From Tetrapyrgos nigripes (Eukaryota > Basidiomycota > Agaricomycetes > Agaricales > Campanellaceae): DNA of 64,000 nucleotides. A program made the position numbers and the translations under genes. The stretch is from contig JAACJM010000031.1 of the NCBI GenBank assembly GCA_013368315.1, forward strand, positions 186,001 through 250,000, in the 5' to 3' direction. The notes under the pieces are model-generated. The model saw only the letters and a program-made list of their open reading frames with translations. It was not told the origin of the DNA and searched no databases. Shown piece by piece: positions 45,920 to 57,330 of the stretch (position 1 is its first letter; the number at the start of each line of letters is the position of its first letter).

Positions 45920-46488
45920 TAGGACGTCCTGAATTGATATCTGGAATGAAGAGATATGAGCCATCGACTCCGTTGCGGGCGAGAACTCAGCCCGCAGTGT
46001 GGTACAGAGAAATGAGCCTTAGGAGTTGAAAGAAAATTGCGCAAAGAGCGGAGAGGCATAGATCCAGTATTCGCTGGAGAGGGTGAGAAGACCTGAGCCG
46101 TGCGTCAAGTGGTGCCATGTAACGCCGACGGTCAAGGTCGGGAAGGGATAGGAGTGATCACGTGTACTATTCCCGCGGCCGCGTAAAGCCTCCCTCATTT
46201 CATTCGGGCCGGTACGCAGAGTTTTTTATGGACTCCCTCACTTACCGCACTGGCAAGTGGTCGCGATCGGCGCTTCCCTGCAAGCGGGTAGCTTCAATCA
46301 AGCTTTGCTGCAAAGCACCTAGGAGAGGTAGCCTGAGACTTGAGGGTTAGATATGCGAAGTCGAATCTGACAGGGACTCAAAGGAAATCATGTAGAAAGA
46401 TAGGGATAGGTAATTAGAAATCTGAATTGTTCAATTCTGTTGGTACAATGGCACTTCTGTTATAGTTCTCCTCGCCTTTGCCCAACCC
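45920..46488. other. Convergent spacer between DUF6534 copy B and GH79 gene 1
   Basis: No frame or motif of note; it holds the 3' ends of both neighbours. Confidence 0.45.
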
Positions 46489-48597
46489 TCACGAAAACGA
46501 CAGCAACACAACCTCTGTAGCTTGTATGTCGAAACCATCCCCTACATCAACGGTCTCAACACTCTCTTCACCACTAGGTCTTCCATCTTCGGTTTCGTAG
46601 GTGACGCCACCCCATGTCAAACCACTGGCGTCGTCTGCATGACTGTCAAGCCAAAACAAAAAAAAACAAAGAAAGAGGCGATGAGTTAAGAACAAGTCTC
46701 AAAAATGGAAGTGACGTACCCAATAACCAGTCTCTTAACCTTCATTGTACTCGGTGCATCATCATCAAAGTCCAGGTCAACATGCACACTCGTCCTTTCC
46801 GCTGTCAAGTCAATCAAGAACGCCTCCGAATTGATAAACACCGCTCTCGCAATCGACCCTCCCTCGAAAAATCCATACCCCGATATTCTTGAGTTCTTAA
46901 TAGTCAGTTCTACAAGCTGAGTGTTTCCGCCGTTTCCAGCAGCCTCGGCTGCGATGACAGCAGCGTAATAAGGTGGTTGTACGTGTGGAGGTAATGGGTC
47001 GGGTAGAGTGGAACCGTCCAGTGGAGAGCGAGTGAGAGCGATTGGTTGGATCTGCATTGAAAAGACAAAGTATGTCAGAGACAGTGAGCTTGTATGCATT
47101 GAAAAATATGTATGTAGAATGACAATACACGCGCAGTGAATAAGCACAAAAACACTCACCAAATTATACTTGTACCCAATCCCCTCATGGAAATGCACCC
47201 TCGTTACCCCAATCTTCCTAGCAAATAACGCATAATCCAAAGCCCACAGCGCTGCACCTGCGACGTTGGATACTCCAGGGGCACCGTGACACGAGTAGCT
47301 ATTCGTTTCTCCTAAAACATAATCCAGCCCTTGATCCCTTACAGTGGCGATGTCTGGTGTGAACATGGACAAATTGGAACGAATGGTTGATTTTGTCATG
47401 AGGTCTTGGAGGAGTCCACCGTTTCCGGAACAGAAGGAGCCGCTATAGTGGTGTTGGGAGATGCTGGACAACGTGTAACATAGTACCCGTAAGCGTACGG
47501 TGTGGAGGGAACCATCAGTAGAAGAGAAACGCAAGACGAAAAGCGGGTACGTCAGCAAGGACGTAGGAAGGCAATGATTAAAGTGCGTACGTTTTGATGA
47601 GCTTTCCTGGCTTAGAGTCCAGAATACCTTTACTGAACATCCCTTGAGGAGAAAATCCAGTAGTAGAGTGCGACGATTCAGCGAATCCACCACCCCAAAA
47701 TTGTGCGTGTGAATCTGGTGTTATTCCTGCGGCTGCAGAGACATTTGTAGCGAATGTTGCCCACCTGTACAGTCTCTGAGGCTCAGTATATGTCGCGCAA
47801 TCGAGTGAAAAGCCCAAAACAAAAGGAGAAATGCTCACTCATCCACGTATTCAGAAACATTAAACCCAGATGGACGATGACCATTTCCACTGTACAAATC
47901 TGCTTCGTTTCCAATTTCCACAAAGTCGAGTATGATACCAGCGTCCTGAACAGCGTCAGAGGAAAACGCTTGTTGGATAGCTTGTGCTTCAAGGAAAGCA
48001 GCGGTGATATTCTTGGTGCCGAAGTTGACGCCCCAGATGACGTGGGTATCTTAAGAAGAATAGAAGAAAGAAACGTATCAGCTGAGGCGAAGTCAAGCCA
48101 TATGGATACTGACCAGGGGGAAGGAACTGGACAGCTTCGTAATACGCGTCACCAACTGTAATATTCGATGCCTCTGGGAAAGGAACGGTTTCTGTAATTG
48201 CTGGAAAGATCAATTCTGCATCCTGTGGGTATTCCACAAGGGAATAAGTAAAGAGTACACGATAGCCAAACCATTGTAAAAAACGTACCTTCACGCCTAC
48301 TCCAAAATCCGTATGATCCTCCGAATCTGCTCCAATTCGTATCTGTGGTGCTTCACCACTGATTTGGATGAGGTTGTCGAGTGTGTTGAAGAAGAAGTCG
48401 TTTCTGCCAGTAGATGTCGTCCCAACCCAATCCAACCAACGATCTTGTTCAAGTGAGAGAGAGAAGAGGGAACCCGATACTATAGGAGCCCCATCCGGAG
48501 CAGAAAATGGGATGTTGACTGTTACTGCACGGGAGAGAGCTGCGGTGAAAGAAAATACGAGCAGGATTTGATGGACGAAAGACGGGCATTTGGCCAT
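46489..48597 (-). CDS. Secreted GH79 beta-glucuronidase (heparanase-like), intact copy
   Basis: Seven exons on the minus strand: 48597-48289, 48222-48114, 48049-47839, 47764-47591, 47463-47160, 47051-46720 and 46642-46489. All junctions are GT-AG and in phase, giving 530 aa. A signal peptide (MAKCPSFVHQILLVFSF..., cut near SRA) starts it. The (beta/alpha)8 domain carries the acid/base Glu in FVEIGNEADLY (about residue 188) and the nucleophile in VLGETNSYS (about E320). A C-terminal beta-sandwich follows. GH79 enzymes remove glucuronic or 4-O-methyl-glucuronic acid from arabinogalactan proteins and related glycans outside the cell, fitting plant-litter or wood decay. The start at 48597 was chosen over the upstream in-frame ATG because it begins the signal peptide and follows a TATA box. 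Confidence 0.9.
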
Positions 48598-48645
48598 GGC
48601 TGTCAAGACTGGACGGAAGGAAGTGCGCTGGCAAGTCAAAGCAGG

Positions 48646-48655
48646 CATATATAGC
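48646..48655 (-). promoter_or_regulatory. TATA box of GH79 gene 1
   Basis: The minus strand reads GCTATATATG about 50 nt before the ATG at 48597. Confidence 0.5.
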
Positions 48656-49237
48656 TCTTCTGAACGTCATCTGAGCACGACCTGGGTCGCGGTCCACCAG
48701 TTTTGGAGAAGCAGGAAAGGAACTTTGATCTGATCCGATTCACCATTTCCGTTTGCCTCATGAATTTGAGAACGACTACCAATTTGATTATGGGGGGCAC
48801 TAGGGCAGTTTTCCATACTCAACCTGACTACAAGAACGTTAGTTTCAACAGAGTAGAACCGATGTGAACAACTGGTTAGAACTGCATACCTGTGTATTTC
48901 CAGCCTTCAGCTGACTGGCGTCATTGGTGACTGAGCTAAAGGTGAGGCCACGAGGCACGATCATAGTATTAACGAAGCATGAGACGACAGTTCAGAAGCA
49001 CATCGGCACCACTGCGTAAGCACTGAATACATTTCTAGTGGAAGACAGCTATAAGACAGATATCGATGCTACAGCCCGCGTTCGCATGTGCACATGTGTT
49101 TATCTACATAGACTATGAAGAGAACTACGAGAGAACTACGAGGATGTTGAGGAAAATGAGAAAAAATGAGCGATGCTGGACATGTTCCACGAGTTCGCCG
49201 AGTATATCCATTTCCGCCCACTCTGCCTGGATTGCCA
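48656..49237. other. Spacer between the tandem GH79 genes
   Basis: About 640 bp between the start of gene 1 and the stop of gene 2; presumably the promoter of gene 1. No other gene is seen. Confidence 0.5.
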
Positions 49238-51316
49238 TCAAGAAAACGAGAGCAACACAACCTCTGTAGCCCGTATGTCAAACCCATCCGAGACACAAGC
49301 GGTCGTCATGCTCTGTTCACCAGTAGGCCGTCCGTCTTCAGTCTCATAGGTGACACCACCCCAAGTCAGGCTATGGTCAGCATCAGCGAAGCTGTTAAAG
49401 TAAAAGGCACACGAAGAGGGTCGATTAGTGAGAAACAGCAAGCAGTCGGTTAAAGCTGCTTACGGGACGTGAAGTCTCTTGATCTGCATCGTGGTGGGTC
49501 CGTCTGAGTCACCAAAGTCCAAATCAATATGCACACTAGTTCTTTCTTCGTCTGAGTCACTGAAATGCCCCTCCAAATTGATGAAAACCGCTCGCTTGAT
49601 TGCTCCGTTCGAGTCGAAAAACCCATGAACAGTTATGTTGTCATTGTCAATTTCCAACACGGATAACAGAGTGTCTCCATCATCTCCGGTAGCATCAGCT
49701 GCGATAATGGCTGCGTAATAGATTGGTTGGATGTGCGGAGGGAGCGGGGTGTCTAGAGGAGAGCCGTCGGTTATGGAGACGAATAGCTCAGTTGGTTGAA
49801 TCTGAAATTATGTCAGTCACTATACCATGAACGACATGAAGTAGAAGACGAGTCGCAAGCGAGTGCACAATCTGGGGGAGATAATAGCAGCCAAGTGGGA
49901 TTTCAACGGCCTCACCAAGTTATACTTGTACCCAACACCTTCATGGAAATACAACCTCGTCACCCCAATCTCCTTCCCATATAACGCATATTCCAATGCC
50001 CACAGCGCTGCACCTGCAGAGTTGGATACTCCAGGGGAACCATGACCTGCGAAGCTATTCGTTTCTCCCAGAACGTAGTCCAAGCCTTGGGCCTTGATGT
50101 CCGGAACGAAACCGTCCAATCCATCACGAATGTTTGTTTTTGTCATGAGGTCTTGTAACAGGTCGTTGTCTCCAGCACAGTTATCGCCGCCGCTGGTGTA
50201 GTGGTGTTGAGAGAAACTGTCCACAGCATCCCATCAAATTTTAAAGGAAGGTAGGAAGCAGGAGGGATAATGAGATGAGCAGAGACCAGCGTATAGTGCA
50301 ATGTATGACATACACTTTAATGAATTGGCCTGGTTCGGAATCCAGGATGCCATTGGCAAATATCCCTTGAGGAGAGAAACGGACCGAGGCATTGTGAGAT
50401 GAACCAGCAAAAGCGCCACCCCACAGCTGTGTATGCGAGTCGTCTAATCCCTGCAGCTGCTGTGACGTTTGTAGCAAATGTTGTCCACCTGTCAATTTTT
50501 GAGTATCAAGTGAGGATAAAAAATATAGACTTAAGAAGGGTACAGTACTCACTCTTCCACATATTCTGCAACATCGAAATCTTCGTCGCGAGAGTCGTTT
50601 CCAATGTACAAGTCAGCTTCGTTCCCAATTTCCACATAGTCAAGTATGACACCGGCATCTTTCATAGCCTCAGTTCTGAAAGCTTTGCCAATAGCTTGTG
50701 CTTCAAGGAAGGCAGCAGTTAGATTGCTGCGTCTGAAGTTTACGCCCCATATAACGTGGGTGCCTTTAGGAAAAGAGAAGAGAAGGTGGTTAGCCTCGTG
50801 ATGGTATTGCAAGCAGGACTAGTGCTGACCATTAGGAAGGAATCGAGCAGCCTCATAAAACGCGTCACCAACGGTAACGTTCGCTGCTTCATGATAAGGG
50901 GTACATTCGTCGGGGTCTTGAATAATCAGTTCTGCGTCCTGTTGATATTACGTAGGGAGAAGAAGATCTGAATGAGTAAAGTGCCCGCATATCACAAGAA
51001 CGCAACCCACCTGCACGCCTGGTTTAAAATCTGTGCGATCCTCCGAGTCGGCTCCAATACGTAGCTGTGGTGCTGCCCCGGTGAATTGGATAATATTGTC
51101 GAGTGTATTGAAGAACTGGTTTCGGCCTGTAGTGGAATTCCCGGCCCAATCCAACCACCGATCTTGTTCGATTGAGAGGGAGAAGAGCGTGCCATCCACA
51201 GTAGGGGCGCCTTCCGGTGCAGCATCTGGGATGGATACTGTCACTGCAGAGGAATGTGCTGTGAACAGAAGGAATGTCATGAAAATTTTGCAGATAAAAA
51301 GCGCGAATGCGGCCAT
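49238..51316 (-). pseudogene. GH79 beta-glucuronidase, second tandem copy, frameshifted in exon 4
   Basis: Exons 51316-51011, 50938-50830, 50763-50553, 50488-50314, 50216-49916, 49801-49464 and 49391-49238 mirror gene 1. Exons 2, 3 and 7 have identical lengths (109, 211 and 154 nt). A signal peptide (MAAFALFICKIFMTFLLF), the acid/base block YVEIGNEADLY and the nucleophile block VLGETNSFAGHG are kept. Exon 4 is 175 nt rather than a multiple of three. Near 50447 two bases are missing between AAAGI and DDSHTQLWGG, so the normal frame is lost before the nucleophile exon. No alternative splice site rescues it. Either a recent pseudogene or a sequence error. It lies 641 bp upstream of gene 1 in the same orientation. 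Confidence 0.85.
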
Positions 51317-52620
51317 GGTGTCAATGAAGGGTATAGAGGAGTGAGGAAGTCATCTGAGCAGGCTCTACCGGGCAGCAGGTCCGCCAAGGCGCTGAGAACA
51401 CTGGAAGCAAGTTGGATCTTGTCCAATCCACAGTTAGTGGTTGCACCAGCAAAATATCCCGACAGTCACCCAACGTGAATAATAGGGTCCGTCAGAGTAG
51501 CTGATTCTGGCTGGTTCTGCGGGCGAGTGTGTCGCTTGGAGCCAGAATCATCGAGAATGTAGTTAGAGTCGCTATAATTGTTTTCCAGACGCCTTCCAGC
51601 TGACTATGCCAGCTACTCAAGACAGATACCACGGGGCGTGGTCATAACGCTAAGACTGCGTTGGAAGACCTGAAACAAACGTAAATGAGGAGATCTTCGA
51701 TGACGATGTCGCGGTGATGGTTGAGAACTCTCCCTCACGATATGCACGCGTCCTTCTGTCATAGCTCTTCAGCAAACCGCACGATCCCATCGGAGGCTGT
51801 CGGACTCAGTCGGGCTCCGGCATTCTGGCAGTCGTCTGGCGAATCGGTCTCAGCGAAGCCAGGTGAAAAAGTCGTCGTGCCGGAGTTCGGAATGGACTCT
51901 GGAGCTGTAAACGTGAGTGGGTCGTGGATGAGCCCTATATTATGAAGTCAAAGCACATAGATACTGGTCCAAATGGAAAGAAGAGTTAGATAAATGAGGA
52001 TGAAGAGACGCGGATTAGAAGGAGACAACGCTAAGAACGAGTTACTATTATAATACTCACAAGTCACAATCTTGAGTTAGATTCAAGACCACAATATCAC
52101 TGTGATTAGAGAAACCAGTGTTATTTAAGAAACAAACATAAGAAGGCGCGTTGCAGCTGAGAGGCACGTCGAAGCATGCCCACTACATCTTCGCTTCGAT
52201 CTCGTCCTACCAGTACCTCAGCAGAAACCAATTGCCTAGGACATAGACATATCGATCCTGGCTTCATGGAGGTGAGTCCCTAGTCATCATTGCGGGACGG
52301 AACATGGTGACGCCTTGTGTTCGGGGTTACTCGGTCGACATACTAGGCGTCGTTGACGATTCCACTGCGAGGAGGAGATTCGAATGGGTTTTGAAGAGAC
52401 AAATTGTATTGTGCGGCAATAAGAGCGGGTCAAGCATGAAGAATTGGTTAGAAAAGCCGAGTTAGTGTGTAAACGACGGCCTATGATTGGCTGTAGGGGG
52501 TATCGGGTCAAAGATTTCACGTGGACGGATGGATAAATAAGTGATGGCAAAGCCGGAGCGTACCTCTGACATCAACCTCCTCCATCTTTTTTTTCCTTCC
52601 GCTCGTCGTCGTCGTAGACG
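51317..52620. other. Divergent intergenic region between GH79 gene 2 and aconitase
   Basis: It should hold both promoters. A CTATACCC word lies about 20 nt upstream of the GH79 ATG on its strand. A pyrimidine-rich tract (about 52576-52615), typical of strongly expressed fungal genes, precedes the aconitase ATG. No other gene is recognised. Confidence 0.5.
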
Positions 52621-55524
52621 ATGCTCAACCTCTCCCAAAGAACCGCCAATGTTCTGCGGCGGCTGGCCGCTGGCATGGCCACCGTTGCGCCTAGAATCGG
52701 TGACACCAAAGTGCCCATGTCACTTCTCGAGAAGAGTTCGTATATCAACTACCAGAGGATTGAGGACAACCTTGCCGTTGTCCGCGACCGGTGAGCTAGC
52801 TCTGATCGGAAAATATGCACTCCTCTAACCCATTTTCTAGTCTCAAACGTCCTTTGACGTTGTCGGAAAAGATCGTCTACGGTCACCTTGATGACCCGCA
52901 TGGTCAAGATATCGAGCGAGGTGTCAGCTATCTCAAGCTCCGACCGGATGTATGCGCGTTTTTTCACCTATATCTTCACTCCTCTGACTCAAGCTCATCC
53001 TTTTTAGCGTGTCGCTTGCCAAGATGCTACTGCTCAGGTCGGTGCATATGATACGTCACTCACTTATCTATGTTCTGACATCAACTTTTTTTCAGATGGC
53101 TATTCTCCAATTCATGTCTGCTGGCATGGACACGACTGCGGTCCCTACTACCGTACACTGTGACCATCTTATCGAGGCTCAGATTGGAGGTGTCAAGGAC
53201 TTGCAAAGGGCTATTGACATTAACAGGGAGGTTTACGACTTTTTGGCTACGGCCACGGCGAAGGTATGCTTATTTGTTCTACGTCAAATTCTCAATCTAA
53301 TCGTTTCATTTCTTCTCTAGTACGGTATGGGATTCTGGAAACCTGGCTCTGGTATCATCCACCAGATTATTCTCGAAAACTACGCTTTCCCTGGTGGTCT
53401 TATGATCGGTACTGACTCGCACACTCCCAACGCTGGAGGTCTCGGAATGGTTGCCTGTGGTGTTGGAGGTGCTGACGCGGTCGATGTCATGGCTGGTATT
53501 CCTTGGGAACTCAAGTGTCCTAAGGTCATTGGTGTCAACTTGACTGGTAAAATCAGTGGATGGACTACTCCCAAGGGTATGTGTCATATCTGTTATGACT
53601 TCTCCATTGTGCTCAAGTTGCTTTCCATTTAGATGTCATCCTCAAGGTCGCTGGTATCTTGACCGTCAAGGGTGGAACTGGTGCTATCGTCGAATACAGG
53701 GGACCTGGTGTCGAATCTTTGTCCTGCACTGGTATGGCCACAATCTGTAACATGGGTGCTGAAATTGGTGCTACGACTTCGCTCTTCCCCTTCAACACCC
53801 GTATGGTCGACTACTTGAACGCTACCAAGCGTGGTGACATTGCCAAGTACGCTCAGCAGTTCGCTCCCAACCTCCAGGCTGATCAAGGCGCCGAGTACGA
53901 CCAGAATATCGAGATTGTTTGTTCCTTCCATTTCGCAGTGTTGAAAGTATTTTTGACGACCTATTTTTAGAACCTTTCGGAACTCGAGCCTCACATCAAC
54001 GGACCCTTCACTCCTGATCTTGCTACTCCTCTCTCCAAGTTCGCCGAGGAAGTCAAGAAGAACAACTGGCCCGAGGAACTCAAGGTCGCTCTCATTGGTT
54101 CTTGCACCAACTCTTCGTATGAAGACATGTCTCGCTCTGCTTCCATCGCCAAGGAGGCATCTGCACACGGTCTCGACGTCAAGAGCAAGTTCACCATCAC
54201 TCCCGGTTCGGAACAGGTTAGGGCTACTATCGAGCGTGACGGTCAGATTGCTGCTTTCGAGAACGTTGGTGGTCTCGTCCTTGCCAACGCTTGTGGTCCT
54301 TGCATTGGTCAATGGGATAGGCAGGATGTCAAGAAGGGTGAAGTTAACTCTAGTGAGTCTTATCCTATTTTCGTGCCCGACTCGGTGCTGATTTGTATTC
54401 TAGTCATCACCTCCTACAACCGTAACTTCACTGGTCGTAACGATGCTAACCCTGCTACCCACGCCTTCGTCGCTTCTCCGGACATTGTCACTGCTATGGC
54501 CTTTGGTGGAAAGCTCACTTTCAACCCGATGACTGATGAGCTTATCGGTAGTGACGGCAAGCCTTTCAGGTTCACCGAGCCCAACGGTAATGAGTTGCCT
54601 CCCAAGGGATACGACCCCGGACAGGACACTTTCCAGCCTCCTCCTGCAGACCGTGCTAGTGTCAACGTCGCAGTCAACCCTAGCAGTGACCGACTCCAGT
54701 TGTTGAAGCCTTTTGCTCCTTGGGATGGCAAGACTCCTTCCGATCTCCCTGTTCTCATCAAGGTTAAGGGCAAGTGCAGTGAGTATGTTCAGTTCGTTAG
54801 TTTAGGCTAGATCGTTGATTCTGGCTTTACTTCAGCTACTGACCACATCTCTGCTGGTGGTCCTTGGCTCAAGTACCGTGGACACTTGGAGAACATCTCT
54901 CGTATGTCACCTCCCTCTATCTATAACTGTCACTTGGCTCACTGCCATTTCTTTAGAAAACTGCTTGATTGGTGCTATCAACGCTGAGAACGGCGAAGCT
55001 AACAAGGTCAAGAACCAATTCACCGGCGAATACGGAGGTGTCCCCCAAACCGCTGCCTCCTACCGCGACCAGGGTATCAAATGGGTCGTCATCGGTGACC
55101 ACAACTACGGAGAAGGTTCCTCCCGTGAACACGCCGCTCTCGAACCCCGTTTCCTCGGTGGTCTCGCCATCATCACCAAATCCTTTGCCCGTATCCACGA
55201 AACCAACTTGAAGAAGCAGGGTATGCTCGCTTTGACGTTTGTCAACCCCGATGACTACGACAAAGTTCAGCCTTCGGATAAGGTGGACATTTTGGGATTA
55301 GAGAGCTTCGCTCCTGGAAAGAACTTGACTCTTGTGTTGAAGCATGCGGATGGAAGCAAAGATGAGGTTCCTCTTGCGCATTCGTTCAACCAGGGACAGA
55401 TTGAGTGGTTCAAGGCTGGGTCTGCTTTGAACTTGGTGAGTGCCTTGTTGTGACGTGTCCTCCAGACTGAGTGCTGACCCTGCTTTTTCTCCTGTAGATG
55501 GCTGCCAAGGCCAAGAGTCAGTAA
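52621..55524 (+). CDS. ACO1: Aconitate hydratase, mitochondrial
   Basis: Eleven exons: 52621-52790, 52841-52949, 53008-53037, 53096-53263, 53321-53576, 53633-53916, 53971-54352, 54404-54778, 54836-54901, 54957-55435 and 55498-55524. All are in phase, giving 781 aa, the family length. It isomerises citrate to isocitrate in the TCA cycle in the mitochondrial matrix. An Arg-rich amphipathic leader ([20 protein letters not shown]) is the likely transit peptide. Marks are [20 protein letters not shown], the [4Fe-4S] ligands in IGSCTNSS (about C384) and [10 protein letters not shown] (about C447 and C450), and [14 protein letters not shown] in the swivel domain. No key residue is missing. Exon 3 is only 30 nt and exon 11 only 27 nt, easily missed by gene finders. 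Codon use is strongly C-ending, as expected for high expression. Confidence 0.97.
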
Positions 55525-56245
55525 ATGACTTCACACTTGTGAGCGCATGTTTGAGGATATCTCAAGTCTTCCGTTTTGGGGTTTGAGATCAATCTCGAGA
55601 GGACAGGCCGAGGAAGTCACAAGTAGAATGCAAAAACGTCGTCGTCGCCGTCGTTGAAAATTGAACGAGTTTTGGATTTTCCCTTGGTCCATTCCAGGTT
55701 TCCGTTGGGGTGGGTGATAACGGACAGGAATTGTACAATACTCTTTAATGCTAGCTATTACTTACATTGACAACTTCTTTTCTTCCCCTCTCCACTAGTT
55801 TGAGTCACTTGTTTCTATTTCTGTCTGTGTTTCTTCCTTTTACTTGCTGTTTCTAGTCCGAGTCTTCGATACATACAGACGACGACGCATCGGCCTTCTT
55901 TGTTTTCCTCGTTTTCATCTCCGTTTTTCTTTTGTCGCATCTGTGTACGCTACATGAGTTGATGAATATGATAACCTAAAATGGACGAAGGAGTGTGATC
56001 ACAACTCACCCCGTGCTCGGAGGAAGGGGCATACGTAAGTATTATGGATCCGTTTTTCAACTTTCTTTATTTTGCCCAGTCTGAATGCTTGCTAGCTTGA
56101 CTGACCTGGTCTCGTTCTTATATTCATATCGCCTAGCATCCTCACTCAGTGTGTCTTATACACTTTCGCTGCAAGTTTAGAAAAGGGCACACAAACGCTC
56201 CGCCATCATCTCCTTGCTTGCTCTCGACCCCTCGCGGCGATACCG
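55525..56245. other. 3' flank of aconitase, no gene recognised
   Basis: Probable 3' UTR (T-rich, to about 55760) and spacer. Confidence 0.5.
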
Positions 56246-57330
56246 ATGCATCAGGCATTGACCCTCTCCGAAATCCTTCGACAGATTTTCGATTCCTTTC
56301 CTGTACTAGTCACCTCGCGGTGGACAGAAGGGTCGAAGCGCCGAGACCGTAAATCTTTACGCGCCTGCGCGCTCGTTTGTCGTGCATGGCAGAGTGATGC
56401 GCTGGATTTCATCTGGCAATCCATTGACGACGTCAATTGCCAGATTGGCCCTATTTTTGGACCAACCAAGAGGAAGAGCCCCGGGGGGTCTCTGTTATGT
56501 TTCTCATATCCATTTCAATTTTGGGCTGCCACTGATCTACTTTACTTTCGCTCAGATGTTTGAAGCACCTCCTGATGAAGTGGCTTGGAAGAGGTTCAGA
56601 ATTGTGTATTCTCGGCGAGTTCGTAGATTAAGGATCTTTTTCGATCTCTTTACGCATTCTAGTCTGATCCAGACGTCTACAGACTTCGGTTAAGAGTACA
56701 GACAGCTCCTGTCACGCCTGCTTGCCACCCTTCCCCAGCTCGAAGAGCTTTCCTTCGGCTCTCGACACTGCTACATCTCCACTTTGATGACATAAGGCCT
56801 CTGCTAGATTGTCAAAACTTTGTCGCCTCGATTTGGGCGCTAATACTATCAATCTCTCAGTGACTGATGAAGACCTAATCTCAGTCGGGCGCAGCCTTCC
56901 ACCATTGAACGTCGTCTTAATCCGTCCCCATTCCAGCTGCAGCCTGGCGGAATGCCCACTCTGTGAGGACTCATTGGTCTAGCAGAGTATGCACTCCAGC
57001 TCGTACACTTGAGGATTTGGATCTCTCCCGTTTACCCGTACCTGTTAACAGCTCCGATGAGGCTCCGCGGGAGCTCAACCTGAGCACCTTCAGACGTCTC
57101 AACTCTATTTCTTGACACATCTCGTCTACAGCCAAAATGGAACACGGGACTCGCATGCCAGTGGTGTTTCAGATGTTCTGCGAAATTTCGGTTTATTGGC
57201 CTAGCTTTCTTGGAATGTATACGCTCAACGTTGTCACTGTTTCTTAGAAGACACGGACATCTCTAGTAACACCCGCATTCTTGACGTCCACCCTTTGCCA
57301 TATACAATCCTACAAGTATGTATGTACTGC
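56246..57330 (+). pseudogene. F-box protein pseudogene
   Basis: The ATG at 56246 leads into an F-box: TLSEILRQIFDSFP, then SLRACALVCRAWQSDALDFIWQ. After an intron-like acceptor (CGCTCAG, 56555) comes MFEAPPDEVAWKRFRIV with RRVRRLRIFF, then LLATLPQLEELSF and NLSVTDEDLISVGRSLPPL, as in the LRR half of agaricomycete F-box proteins. The donor does not join these in phase, and stops interrupt the LRR part at 56691 and after. It is decayed. F-box proteins select substrates for SCF ubiquitin ligases. Confidence 0.65.

Noticed and set aside
50430..50490. Alternative acceptor that would restore GH79 gene 2
   Set aside because: Each AG in the area was tried; none gives the required phase without a stop.
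53629..54312. 227-codon minus-strand frame inside aconitase
   Set aside because: Opposite conserved aconitase exons with C-ending codons, which create open antisense frames.
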